Positions 46,908-60,199 of a stretch of 64,000 nt of DNA are shown one piece after another. Source of the stretch: Pyronema omphalodes (taxonomy: Eukaryota; Ascomycota; Pezizomycetes; Pezizales; Pyronemataceae); assembly GCA_024516155.1 (NCBI GenBank), contig JAJJXM010000012.1, positions 744,001 to 808,000 of the forward strand, given 5' to 3'. Made by a program: the position numbers and the translations under genes. Each line of letters starts with the position of its first letter. Within the stretch, counting starts at the first letter, position 1. The notes under the pieces are model-generated. The model did not search any database, was not told the DNA's origin, and was given only the letters and a program-made list of their open reading frames with translations.

Positions 46908-47977
46908 TACCACAAAGGATAAAATATCTTCAATCTTCAATCTTTAATCTTGGTTGTTTGTATATATTCCCAGGATACCTACATACCTACACATAGTTTC
47001 AGTCTTGGAGTTATAGGGTTGATGGTTTATTGGGTTCCTGGTTGTGGGAGTTGTCGGGTTCCTGGTTGTGGGGGTTGCAGGAGTTGCAAGAGTTACAGGA
47101 GTTCAGGAGTTGTAGGAGTTACAGGAGTTCGGGAGTTAAAGGAATGTATGTAGTCACAACCCCCCAGCATCTAATCACCAGAAAACATCACAATCAATTC
47201 CGCACCAATCGAAATAAAACACATCACAATCACAATCACTTCATCACCAGCCCGAAAAAAAGAGAGTAAAAAACCAATCCGTTATTCCAATTTCAATCAT
47301 ATCATTCAAAAAAAAAAGCATAACACAAAAATAACAACACAAAGCACAACACAAAGCACAAAACACAGCACAAAGCACAAAGCACACAACACAAAACAAA
47401 AAACAAAAAACAAACTGCAAAAACGAACAAACGAACAAATGACCAATGACAAATACCCCCACTCCTCAATCCCAATTCCCAAGACAATCCCAACGAGAAA
47501 AAAAAAAGATCCACCTGCACGTGTTCCTCTGTTCCTCTTTTCCCGATTGTCTTTTTTGGCCCTGTGAATTTTTTTCCAGAGTAAATATTTGCCATCATCA
47601 TAAAGAAAAAAAAACAAGAAACATCCTCCCCTCCCCTTCAATCAATCTCTTAGACATCTCTTAGACATCCCTTTGATATCTCTTCGACATCTCTTCGACA
47701 TCATCAACAAATAAAAAAATACCCAGGTATCCTTACTATAGAAAGCCAGCAAACAAAGAACCAACAAAACATAAAAACAAAAAAATACAATTTGTAACCT
47801 CCGAAAACTAAAAGAAAAAAAAACAGAAAGGAAAACAAAAAACCAAACAAACTACTTGGTATTCTCTATGCGATCCTAACAGAAAACTACAAAAAATAAG
47901 ATCAATTTTTTATGCGAAACCAAAGTATCTATTAATCAATCATTAGCCCGTATTCAATACCAAGGGAAATTCCAAAC

Positions 47978-50900
47978 TTACTCTGCTCCCTGTGTAATAG
48001 CAGTTAAAAGCTGCTTCCTCAACGTCTCATAACTCTCATACTCCGGCAAATCGAGCTCTATAATTACTCATTAGCGTTGTATTTCATACCACATAAACCA
48101 GAATAACTTACGGTTAAAGCAAGTATGAGAACTTGGCAGTCTCTCCTTATTTCCATAATCGCGATGAATATTGAATTTCGAGAAACCGTTCATTCCCTCC
48201 AATTCTTTAAATCCGTTAAGAGGTACCTTCGAAGTTCCAGTGGCGAATTGCAATAGCTTAGCACGCTCCTCTTTGTCGAAAGATCGGACCGCACGCCAGA
48301 ACCACTGAATCTGTGAGGAAGACGCAGAGTAGTTATGGTACTCGGTGTTGTTTCTCCAATCATCGATATCGATATCTGGCATTCCGGAAATAAGCAACTC
48401 AAGCTCTTGAACGTTGAAGATTGAGATGAGCTCTGCGGGAATAATTTCGTGGAAACCTAAATAAAGTTAGCTTGTGTCACAGAACAGGCGTTCGGAAGCG
48501 CTTACCCTCCAAGAAAGCCTCAATCTGAGAGCTGATAGAGTGCAACAGCTTGTGGTCAACAATGCGGCGGACGTAATCTTGCTTATTCTGGTTGGTAACA
48601 GGAATGTTCCTTCCATCAGGAATAAGGTCAATAATCTTAGTGGCACCAAACTCATCCACCTCGACGGAGAAAGTCTCAGTGATAATGTCATCGATATCGT
48701 TCTCGAGCATCCAAACCAAAGACTTGTAGTAATCCAAGTCTAGAGTCTCCATATCCTTTAGCGAGACAGGCTTTCCGAGAATTCGCTTGTAGACAGCCCT
48801 AGAAAAGTGGCAGTCCATAACACGACCCTCGTAAAGAGCCTTTCCAATCACATGCCCAGTGAACTTGAAGAAACTCAAGTGCTCGCTATTAATAGAAGAT
48901 CTCTGATCCGGGTGGAAGGTAGTCTTGTCTCCAGCAACTGGCGCAAACAAGGCGTAGTTGGGGTTAAAGATCTGCTTGGAGATGACCTGGAACCACTCTC
49001 GGGTGACTCCTCCGGCATCAACTCCCTCCTCTCCGTGGAATCGGACGCTAAGCTTGGCGTACTTAATCTCGTCTCCTCGCTTAAAGTACATAGCCTTGTA
49101 AGAATCCATAAAGACATGCTCACGACGTACGTTGAGCTGAAGGGTAGGATGAGCCTCTCTGGCGCTATTGCGATTGTGGAGCTTGCGAGTAAAGTAGTTA
49201 CGTTTGTTGTCGAAATCCAAGACCATGGGGTTGCGGACAAGGAGGGCGAAGGTTCCGCTCATCAACTTGGGATTGTTGCGAACCATCTGGTTGAGGATTT
49301 TGCGGTGATCCTCGGTGAACTTGAAGAAAAGCTGGCGCATAGGAGCTGCCTCATTGGCCTTGGTAGTCTCCTCTTCGAGACCGCCGTTCTTGCACACAAC
49401 CATAAGGGCCTCCATGAGCGGCAACAAGATGGTGGCGACGTGAAGCATATCGGCGCGCTTGTGGATAGCAATGAGACAGTCACTGAGCTTAGCCCAGAGG
49501 GAACCAAAGGCCAAGCTCTCGTACAGCTTAGGCAACATGTCGGCAGACTCATCAGTTGCCTCATCCTCCTTCTTGTTGTCGGCCGTAATCTCCTTCTTGT
49601 CCTTCTTGTCATCCTTTTTATCGTCCTTGTCCTTTCCGCGCTTGGGGTCAAAGAGGTAGTCCAATGCGGTCAAGATTCTCAACAACTTAGACTGCTCAGA
49701 GCTAGCAGAAGAAAAGTGGGCAAGAGCAAGTCCCTGGACCTCAGTTCCGTTACCGGCGTTGTTGATTTGCTGCTCGAGCTCCGCTAGATGACCGAGGATA
49801 ATGGCACCAAGACCTTGAGCTTGTCGGATCAACTCAGCACCAAAGACGTCCTTGGAGCCGGGAATTCCAGAAAGGTTCTGCATAGTAGCCAGAGTTTCCC
49901 TGAAGGTTTTGCTAGAACACTCCTGAGCGGTCAAGATGTTGACGACCAATCTCAGGTTGTGCTCGGGAACGTATGGTGGGGAAGGCGGTTGACGTGACTT
50001 CTTTTTGTCATCCTCCTTTACTTTTTCGTCCTTTGGTTCCTCCTTGTCCTTGGGAGCCTCTCCCTCAGCCGTAGCTTCGGTGGTAGGGGCTGCTACAATC
50101 GCAGGGACGGCAGCGGGCTCTTCCTTGGTCTCGGTCTCAGTCTTCTTCTTGTCTTTCTTGTGGAGTAGAGCAAGAGGGCGTGTGACCTCAGACAAGAGGT
50201 TGGAAAGGCGGTCCATAACAGTAGAGCTCTCGGTAATAAGAGGACGGTCCAGGAGCGACAAAAGGGTGTTCAAAGCAAACTTGCTCGCCTTTGTCTCGAC
50301 CTGCTTACCCTTACCCTTACGCGAGATGGCCTTTTTCAAGCCAGAGTTGTTATCATGCTCGTTAAGGAAGTAAAACGGAATGTGTTCGTTGTAGCCAACC
50401 AAGTACATGAGGCACTCAAGGCACTGCTGGGCAACCATGAGTGGGGTAACCTCTCCGCTAGTCTGAGCCAAAGTAATCGGTCCAGTGTTCTGACGTTGAG
50501 GGGTGGGTTTGCTAGGTGTCTTTTGCAACTGCGCCGGGGTTTGTCTAGCCCTAGCCGAAAGCTGGGAGTAGATTCTTTCCACAGCAACCATATCTGCACT
50601 ACCATCTTGAAGAATTGACAATAGTAAACCAAGGACCTCGATACGGTTTTGACGGTTCTCACAGACAGCGACAAGAATATCAAGTAGCGATGATCTTGTG
50701 GTGCCAACCTGCGGGATAAACATCAACCGAAGGAGAGTAGCAATTCCAGCCTTGTCCAGTAGTTGAATGGTTCCCTTGCGTACCGGCTTCTTCTTCTGTT
50801 CTTCGGCATGAGCATGGTTGTGGGGGTGTTGGCGAGCAACTAGGCGGCTGCGGGAAGCAGCTTCAGCAAAGGGGTTGTTGAATCCTCTGTCCACACGCAG

Positions 50901-53900
50901 TGCGTTCGCTTCTTCGACGAGTCCAGGGGGCAGGTGAGCCAAATGCTCGTCGTCCTGCTCCATAAGAACGGTCTGCCGCAATCCAGGCTCAAGAGTTGCA
51001 AGGAAAGTAGCAAGGTCGATATCAGCTGGGCCTCCACCAGGAGCGTTTCTAGCAGTGTTCTGCTGCTCACGGCGTCTTCGGTCCGCTGCCTCCTGTGCCA
51101 AAAGCTCCTCACGAATGTCGTCAGGAAGAGCATCAAGGAACTCAGCGCTGATCTCGCTAGGAGCTTCGTTGGTTACTGCTGCTGCTGCTCGACGCTCTCT
51201 TACATGAGCGGCTAAGGCCTCTTCTCTCATGTCTTCTGGAATTGCCTCCAAGAAATCAGGATCAATGCCCATACCGGTGATATCCATCTCACGGCCTCTA
51301 ATCATGATGGTAACCCGTTGAACAGGCTCGGCTGGTCCAGCTTCTGCCGGAGTGTTGGGTACGGTAGGTACTTCCTCTGCTGCGGTTGACGGCTCTCCAG
51401 CTGACTGAGCACCCTCCGGAGCATTAGCTGCTGCCTCGGCGGCGCGCGCTTCCTCCTCTGCCTTCGCACGTTCAGCGGCCTCCTTCTCCTCAGCTTCCTT
51501 CCGGGCTCTCTCTTCAGCCTCAGCCTTCTCCTTCGCCAATCTCTCCTCCTCTTCCTTCTTCTTACGCTCCTCCTCAAGTCTCTGTTTCTCCTTCTTTTCC
51601 AACTCCTCCTGGGCCTTCTTAATCTTCTCTGCCTCAAGTGCTGCAGGAACTAGTCGAGCCATGATAGTGTTAATAACTCTCTGCGCATTTTCGTCCACAC
51701 GGAGACCAAACAACAAACGGGCCCCCTCCATCCAACGGATACTAGTTGAGCTAGGGTCAAATCGTCCAAACTGGCTGGAGTCCTCACGAGGTCTAGCAGT
51801 TTCGGCAGAAATTCTAAAGGGGTGAGCATGACCGAACATCGAATGCAAATCGCGCCGCATGCCATGAGGGAAATTGCGCTGAGGGATGGTTGCTTCGATA
51901 CGCCACTGTCCAGCCGGCATTCCACCACGATTCATCAAATTCATAAGCGTATTAATCATTGAAGTTGCGGGGTGACCCTCGCCAATAGGCATACCCATAC
52001 CACCAAAGGCGGCGTTAGTGAGATCTCCTATGAACTCATGACGTCCGCTGCGGTGGACATTGACCGGTTCGTTGTCGGCCTGTTGCAGAAGAGGGTTAAT
52101 CTCACGGTTGCTTGGAGGTCCCCGCTCGGCTGTGGTGCCCATGTAATGGCGAGGTCGAACAGCTGGTCGAACAGCTGCAAAAACACAGTTAGTTTTGTAT
52201 CCACCATCAAAAAGGAATGAGAAAATACCGAAAACAGGCGGGTCGCGAGGAGCTCCGCTGAGTGTAAACCATCCACCTGTACCCCGAGAAGTTTGAGTCC
52301 GCGTTTCAATGGGCGCTTCGTCGCCTTCAGTCCACCCCCAAGGATTACCTGACGCACCGTCATCTTCATCATCGTAGTCTTCGCTAATAATCTGCTCTTC
52401 GTCGTCCAAATCGTCATCGTCGTCCTCTCCTTCCACATCATCATCCTCATCTCCTTCATCGTTGGGATAAACATCGTCCCGATCGTCCATGCCTTCAACA
52501 TCGTCCTCGACACCTAGTGCACGTGCTATTGTGTTAAGGTTGTCTTCTCCCATCATCTCCTCCTCTTCCTCATCTTCATCTTCATCATCGTCTTCACTAT
52601 CCTGTGAAGGCCAAGCATCGTCTCCAGCACTTTCATATTCGTCGTGGTGATGATGGTGATGGTGTTCGGCTGTCTCATCAATAATTTCTACCTCGGCCAT
52701 CTCATCATCCATGTCCTCGTCCATATCATCGGAATCAGAATCGTCGTCACTATCACCTTCATCTTCATCACCCATAGCAATCTATAAAGGTCAGCATCAG
52801 TTCTTGGTGCAGGGGGGGTGTTTCATACATCCATGTCAGGATTATCGACATCTTCCTCATCGTCATCACTGGACTCGTCGCTGCCCGGTTCTTGATCCGT
52901 GTCTTCATCATCGTACATCTCCTCGTCATACATCTCCTCATCGCCGTCATCTTCATCATAATCATCGCTCTGCTCTTCTCCGATCTCTTCAAAAAGTCCA
53001 AGGGTGGAGTTACGATACAAGTCAGGAGTCTCCTCTCTCATATCGACATCCTCAATGCTGGACATAGACTCGGCAACAGAGATGTCATCCTCATCGGCAG
53101 TACCAGGGGCAGGGAATCCCGCGATCTCTCCAAGCTCAACTGCAGTCTTAGAGAGGTGCTTGAGAGGCTTCAGAATGGCCTTGATGACCTTGCGAGCATT
53201 GGGGAAGTTAATGTCCACCTCAGAAAGCGCGCCTGTAAGAGCTGAAATGTAGTTCTTCTCAAGCATGATCTTTGCAAGATCTTGCTGCGCCTTGTCGGGG
53301 TGGCTATTGGTAACGGAGGCACAGGGAGGTCTAGTTGTGAGGACCTTGTAGAACAGATCACCGTGACTGGCCATCCGAGCATACTTGACGTCCAATGGCT
53401 CTTGGGATGCGCAGGCATCACGGAATGACTTCAAAGCAGTCTCGAAGAAGAATTTCCGGACAAACAAAAGGTCTGGCTCATCTTCGTTAGGGGATACCTC
53501 ACCCGATTCCGTACAAAGTGAAATAAAGATGTGAATAGCCCACTGTCCGAGTTTCTCCTTGATTGCTTGCTCAATGTCATGCGTAGTGGTGAGCGAGTGT
53601 TGCGAGATAAGATCATGCAAGAGGTAGTTGAAGATAGCGGAGCGTGGTTTGAATGGCGTAATCGGTTCCCGAGGGTTGGCTTTACGGTTGAAGTTGATGA
53701 ACTCCACTTTGCAGCGGTTGTAGGAGCAAAGCAGCTCCATTAGTGTCATCAAAATAAAGCACCGGTAAAAGAAATAAGGATGCTGCTCGGCCTTGAACTC
53801 AATCTTTTCGCTCTTTCCGGACTCTGTTGGCTTGGTCTCAGTAGTAGCCACGGCACTTGATGCGGCGGTGGTGGTGGTGGTGGTGGTGGTGGCGGCACTT

Positions 53901-56900
53901 GTTGCAATATCGGTCATTGGGGTGTCAAGCCCATCGTCCTTAGTGACAGGCTGTTCACCTACCTTCGGGGCCTCCTTTGCTGGCGGCGGTACCACATCCT
54001 TAACGTCTTTGATTGCAAAAAGCTCCATAAGCAAAAAGTGGATAACACCGTCTGGGTTCTCAACACCAGGAACCTTGGTCTCCGCATGGGCCTTAGGCTT
54101 CTCGGCGGTCTCCTTGTCTTCATCTTTAATCTCCTCAACCTTTGTCTCTGTCTTGGCAGATTCTCCCTCGTCTTCGGTGCTGGTGGTCTTGTCTGTAGTC
54201 TCCGTAGTGGAAGTTGTCTGATCCTTTGTCTTTGGCTTGTCCAGTTCCTTCAACTGAATTCCTTGGTGACGCAAATGCGGGTTGTAGCTGCTAAGCTTAC
54301 AGATTTCGCTAACCACTTCAACAAAAATGTCGGGATTCCTCAGAATCAAATGAGAGCAGGTCTTGGTGAATGTGGTGGTGTCCAATTGTCTGCCCGGCAC
54401 TCTACTTGAAAACTGAGCACGGATCTCTGCCTTCATAATAGCCCTGAGGGTATCATCATCTTCGATGATATGTCTGAGCATCAACAGAATTGCAGGCTGT
54501 AGCCTTTCAACATCATTTCCTGCTTGGCGACGGTACATGTGGAAGACATTCCGGAGGGTGCCACCGTCAACCATCTTGGTCGCTAGTTTTCTATTGCGAG
54601 TAAGAAGGATAAAAATGCGAGTAACCGAGAGGGCTAGCATATGATCCTCTTTGTCGATTTCCGGAAGAATTGCAGCAAGTGCGGCGAATAGAGCTTCTTG
54701 GTCCTCCTCGCTTACCTTAACACCGGTAGACTCCACCACGGATTCCTCTGCAGTTTGTCCAACAGTGAATGTAATCTTCGTTGGCTGTGCATTCTCGGCC
54801 AACAACTTTTCAACAGTCAGAAGGATACTGGGAATCCATGGAGAACGGGAACCAGGGTAGATCTTGATGAATCCAATAAGAACTGGGAGTTGTTCGTTAA
54901 GATCATCAATGGCAGCATTATAGAACTGCTGGCTTTGAAGAATAAGACCAAGTAGATGAGCAGTATAGCGAATGGAGTCTGCTTTGGGTCTAATATCGTC
55001 ATCCATGAGAGATAGGAGTGACAATACTACTGTCGAAACAACTTCTCTCCTTGAATCCGGAGAAGAATCGTGGAAGGATGATTTGAGTAAATCTGACAAC
55101 TCAAAGGTAACTTCTGTCTGAACCTGGAGTACGTCAAGTGCTCGGCTCACGAGATTATCACGCACACCTGCGCGAAGTTCATCAAGGTCCTCAACGGTGA
55201 TGACTTTCTCAGGGATTGCAGGAGGTTCTGGAACAACCTCCTTGGCCTTACCCTTTGATGAATCAGTTGGAGGCTCATCGATATCCATGGCGTCGCTGGC
55301 TAAAGCTGGTGTGGATTGCGTGGATTCCGTGGAAGACATAGAGCAAGGTTGTCCAGTAGCACTGTCAACATCTGTGGCGTCGCCGTCATCCTCTCCATTG
55401 TCCGTCTGCTGGGGAGCATTTGTTGATATCACTGTAGTCGATACGAGAGCACGGGTTGCCAAATCTCCACGCTGCGTTCTGAGTAAATTTTCAGCATTGT
55501 CGACATGGTCATTGCAGCGGAGAAGAGCATCCCTAGCCTCTTCGGCATTGAATCCCTTGTCAGTGAGTCTCTTGATTAGCTCATCCCGTGGCTTCATAGC
55601 TTGCCAAGAAAGAATATTGTTAAGTCCCGGTCTCTCTTCCAACACCGATCTCTTGAACGCAGAATTCTCGCTCTCGGGAGATTTCTTAAGGATGATACTG
55701 AGAATTTCAACAACGGCCTTGACAATTGGTTCGGTCTCCTTCCTCTCCATCATGCTGTCTTCCCACATCTCTTGCATCACCGGCAGAATAGTCGCCTTGA
55801 GCTCGACTAGAAGCTGCTGGGTACTGAAGAAATCGGGCTTTTTCCACTCGCTGTAGTTACGCATGTGGAGGGCATCGGATTGAACGGAGTGTGTAATCGC
55901 TCGCTCGGTAACAAGGTAGGAGAATAGTGACAGAATAATCCTAATTCCGGCAAATGCGTGTGTCATTCGCTGTTGATCGTCGATACTAAGTTCCTTCTCG
56001 TCGTCTGAAGCGGGAAGATTGCGCAATTCGCTCCAGAATGTCTTGAGGATCTTTGTGATGTATTGAAGACCGTTTTGCTGTTTGAACGCAACCAAACAAC
56101 AGGTTATGGCAAGCGGTTGTCTGTCAGGAGGGGTGCTCTTGGGACTGTCAAAGAATTGCAGTTCCGTTGAAGTGCCTTCAAGTAATAGGTTGGTGATTGA
56201 GCTGAGCATAATAATCCAGTATCCGTACTTCTCAGTGGTTGATTTTGATGTTGCTATTCGCAATGTTAGCAACCAAACTACTTATTGGAGGAATGAACCT
56301 ACAAATCTTTTCCCACCGTAAATGCTTAACCATTGCACAAGCAATCCTGTCCACAATTTTAAAAGCATTGTATTTGTGTACAAGGTCACTGCTTCGGCGA
56401 CTGATTAGAGCCTTACTGAGGCCTGGAACCTGTTAGCAATAGTAAACCCTAATCACACGAAAGGACATACCATGCAAAAATGGGTTGATAGAGGACGGTA
56501 GTACACCGATCAAAAATCTGATAGTCTTGACGTTCCTAAACCAAGGCTTGTTACCGTCCTTCTCAACTATTGCCTTCTCGGCTTCCTTCTTTTGTTCAGT
56601 TGTAAGAGGCACATCCTTGTGCTCAGATGATCCGGAGACGTTTGGTGCGGCTGCTTCTTCAATTACAATCGCAGTACTTGTGGCAGAATCCTTACTGCGC
56701 GTCACCTCGTCCCAATCATGAGGAATACTGTTCTGTAGCTGAATTTCTTCCCAAATGCACTGACGCTGTAGAGCACCTAGCATATCGATTAAACCAGTTT
56801 CGTCAGACTGGTATACTGTCTGGATGAAGACCTGGATACTGGAACGGGTATTGAACATGGACTGCGCATACAAATCCTGAAGAAGGTAGCAAAGAGAATG

Positions 56901-59900
56901 CATCGACACAAGATCCTTGACAATTGTAGTGCCATCGACCCTGACATCTGTAACTTTCTCGTCTGCAGCTAAAGCTGAGTTGGGACTCGTTAGAGGACCG
57001 AAGAAAGGCTCCGATCCCTCATGATTGAGGATAGGTCCCAGTGTTGCAATTGCCCGTTTGCTGCTCATAAAGACGGCATTTAATGTTTCTCCGAGATTGC
57101 TTTCGCAGAATAAATTGATTGCACGACAGAGCGTTGCGCTGGCTTGGGTAGACGCAAAGTTGAAAGGAAGACTTGGAAGAAAGAAGAATTCCATCAACTT
57201 ATCCAATCCACCGCGCCGGAGGACTTCAGCAGTTTGGGTTGTATTAGTGAGAAACCCTTCCAATAAGCGAGATGTGACATCAATGTAGTCAGAAATGGAC
57301 AAGAATGTGTTGTCGGATGTAGGTTCGTCATATTTGACATCCCCCATGCGTGCCACTCGGTTCTCTTCGATGGTCTTGCCACTGCTGCTGTTCGATCCCG
57401 ATGTAGAGTTATTCCTGGGACGACCAGCCAGTGCCTTCCAACCGCCAGAAACCACAACTTCTCCATTGCCATCCTCCAACCAGACTTTAGCACCTATGCC
57501 GTACTTCTCCGCGTACATATGACCAACTTCAATAACCCGATCGATTAAATTGATTGTCGATAGCAAAATGGTCTCGCGCAAGTTGGGGTGGTGTCGGGCA
57601 AGCTCGTCGAACTGCGTACCAAGCAAGTTGTCCAGTTCCCCTTCGATGAGAATCTTGCAATGCGCTGGGCTTTCAAATATGTCAAAGAAAGAAACCAGTG
57701 CACCGGATGCTTGAATCAACTCTAGTCCCAGGGGATTAAGACAAAATGCTCCAAAGGCCGTTGGAATACATCCAATTGCATCAGGATTTGGCATGATACC
57801 AGGGCACTGGGGAGGAAACGGCTTGTCGGCTGCCATAGGTGTTGTCTTGGTAGTCTCTGGCTCCGCCACAGGTTGTACGACTAGGGTGGATTGCTCTGAC
57901 GAAGGTGTAGGACTGACCTGGGCATCGGCATTTCCTCCAGCCTCCTCCTCTTTCTTTCTACGAGCTTCCTGTTCTACTAATCCAGTTTTACCCGTGATGG
58001 CTTCTAAGAAAGTATGGGTGATGTGTGCTTCGTGAATGACTGCGTAGCTGGTAGGCTCATTATGAATGAAGGCACTAATCATTCCAACCACCGTGCTCCA
58101 GATATTGCTACCCCAGATATGGGATTGAGCAATGATCAACTTAATGGCCTCGAGGAGTGTAGGGTTGTCCACAAGATTTCGTAGAAGACGATCAACACCG
58201 TGACCTTGCTGCGCCATCATGTGTGCCATAAACTTTGTAACCATTCTAAGCGTCTGGTGGCGTTGGTAGCTAATCTTATAGTCCATGGTTTCGTTACGAT
58301 ACGCCTCCGGTATTCCATTGCCGCTCTTAATCTCTTCCAATCCAGCGTGAACCTCATGAGAGGCGAGATCAACAACTGCGTTCAGACCATTGGAATTTGC
58401 AAAAGTCTGAAAAGTATTTTGGACGCTGTAGTGAAGAGTATCCAGTAAGCTAAGTCCCTTGGAGATGTGTCGGTATGCCTTATTTGTTCTGAGATTAATC
58501 AAATCCACGAGGATAGGAATTAGTCCAGCGGAGACTAATAATGGACCAGTATTGCTAGTATTTGGTAAAATTGTAACCAAAGAAAATAAAGCATCACGCC
58601 AGTCTTCCGTCTCAAGTTTGTCGTCCTCCTCATCCTCCTTAGCAAGGTCCGCAACTACTTTTCGCATGAGGTACAATAAGACACCATGGCTAACGTTAAC
58701 ACCGAGAGCTGTACACACATCCGCAGCTCTGGCTTTGTGTCGGGCAAGAGCTTCTAGTGCACCGAGCGCTAGTGTCTGTAGCCACTTGGGGATCTCGGTA
58801 CCCTTTCCGGGGGTTTCACCACCTTGTACCAATTCTCCTAGTTGATATGCTAGTTGCAAGCGACGGGGCTCATCTGAATCAAGCGTGAGAATCTTTTGGA
58901 TAAATTGGTTGTCGTTAAAGATATAAGCCAAGTTTGTCAAAGCAAGAATTCGAACAGCGAGGATTTTGCGTCTAGAATTAACGTCGCCTGCAAGTGCCGA
59001 TGCGACTCGTAAACGATGGAGAAAGTCGTAATGTGAATCCGTGGGTATATCTGGTAACGTGGATTTAAGGATCTCTTCAAGATTGGCAGAGTCCCGGATT
59101 CTGCTGTACGGCACTTCCAGCGTTTGCAAACCACCTGTCACAGCTGCGTCGGGAGCTTCCGGCTCGTGGTCCACTGGCGCACGAGAGGTTTGGGCAGGTC
59201 CCGTATGAGAATGCGAGTGCGAATGTGTGTGTGATTGATGCAGTGACGATCGTCTTGCAGGAGTTGGGGTCGTTGGTTCTCTGGGAATAAAGGGACCAGG
59301 AGCGGACGGGGGACTCTGTGTTTTAGGATTGACATAGTAACTAATCCACGCGCCTCCCCAGTCTTCCCAACTTCCTTCTTTTGATTCCTCAGCCTTTCCT
59401 TTTCCCTTCTGAGGACTCAGATTTGCAGCAGTATCAACGGGATTCTCGCCTCTTGCTATCTGACCCAAATCCGATGCATACACTGGTAACACAGTCTTCG
59501 ACGTTTTGTCGCGGGAAGATGAGTTTGCGGGAGTCATGCTTTTTAAGAAAGGCGATGCCAGAGTAACAACCTTTCCCAAATTGATGTTGTAATGCGATGC
59601 CAGCAATGCACTCTGCGCCGCATTGCTCCCGCCCCTGGTCCTGGATGTGTAGAATCTCTGCGCCAATCGTAGCGTTAATCCCAAAGTAGACTGAAGCACG
59701 TCGATATCAGTGGTGTTCAAGAGTTCACCAAGAAGCTATAAAGCCATGTTAGCTTGTGGTCTGACTAGTCTGAATTATCACAGGTTATTGCTTACTGCAC
59801 TGCTTGCATAAATACTACGATTTCCGCAGTTCTCCACTAGCAGCCTTGTGAAGTCAATAATTCCTATGACCAACTCACGGTCTTCCTGTTCCCATGTAAT

Positions 59901-60199
59901 CGTTTGCGGGCCATCCTTGAACTTGTATTTGTCAACCTGTTCCTCCAAAATTGTGTCAAATCGGTTTAATAGCTGAATCCAGTGGTATAGATCTCCACGT
60001 GGAAAGGGCCAATTTCTGGGAAACGTTGCTAAGAATGGAAGAAGCTCGGTAATGGGAATTGAGGTAGCTTTCTCTGTGAAGCTGCGAATGAAAGGCGACT
60101 GTTCCCACATCAGTATCAAACACGACAAGCTTTGGTATATTCCGGATTACTAACAAGGCTCGCCTCATGCTTCGCGGTTATAGTCTTTTTAATCTTCAT
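47978..60199 (-). CDS. tom1: HECT E3 ubiquitin ligase, Tom1/Ptr1/HUWE1 family
   Basis: Giant ubiquitin ligase acting on histones, ribosomal and mRNA-export factors in the family. Nine exons on the minus strand: 60199-60155, 60098-59796, 59735-56471, 56422-56303, 56253-52829, 52781-52229, 52174-48506, 48456-48112, 48057-47978; 3934 residues in frame throughout. The N terminus is [15 protein letters not shown], joining to [20 protein letters not shown], a Tom1 signature. Armadillo-like DUF908/DUF913 regions cover about 100-1430. A UBA-like segment is at 1469-1506 ([20 protein letters not shown]). A very acidic hinge with a His7 run follows near 2350-2570. Three ubiquitin-binding-motif-like helices come next ([32 protein letters not shown] and a weaker third). 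The HECT domain is about 3590-3934, with catalytic Cys3906 in [17 protein letters not shown]. Introns are 47-60 bp; the 54-bp intron 52228-52175 lacks a stop. Confidence 0.96.

Larger units (their letters stand above)
43087..47977. other. 4.9 kb intergenic region rich in repeats
   Basis: No frame has family features. It includes AAGCG/GTAAAAGCG repeats at 43620-43745, CTTGTCTTGTC repeats at 43820-43900, several minisatellites listed separately and one retroposon-like tail near 46477. A/C-rich sequence with AAAGCACAAC repeats (47330-47410) precedes the 3' end of tom1. Confidence 0.6.

Noticed and set aside
46656..46940. Open frames coding MGYGVWG repeats on the minus strand
   Set aside because: Translation of the (GGGGTAT)n array in all three frames; a repeat artefact.
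48807..49787. 326-codon open frame on the + strand inside tom1
   Set aside because: It lies antisense to the highly conserved C-terminal part of the ligase and is open only because of codon choice there; its translation is Leu/Val/Ser-rich without family features.
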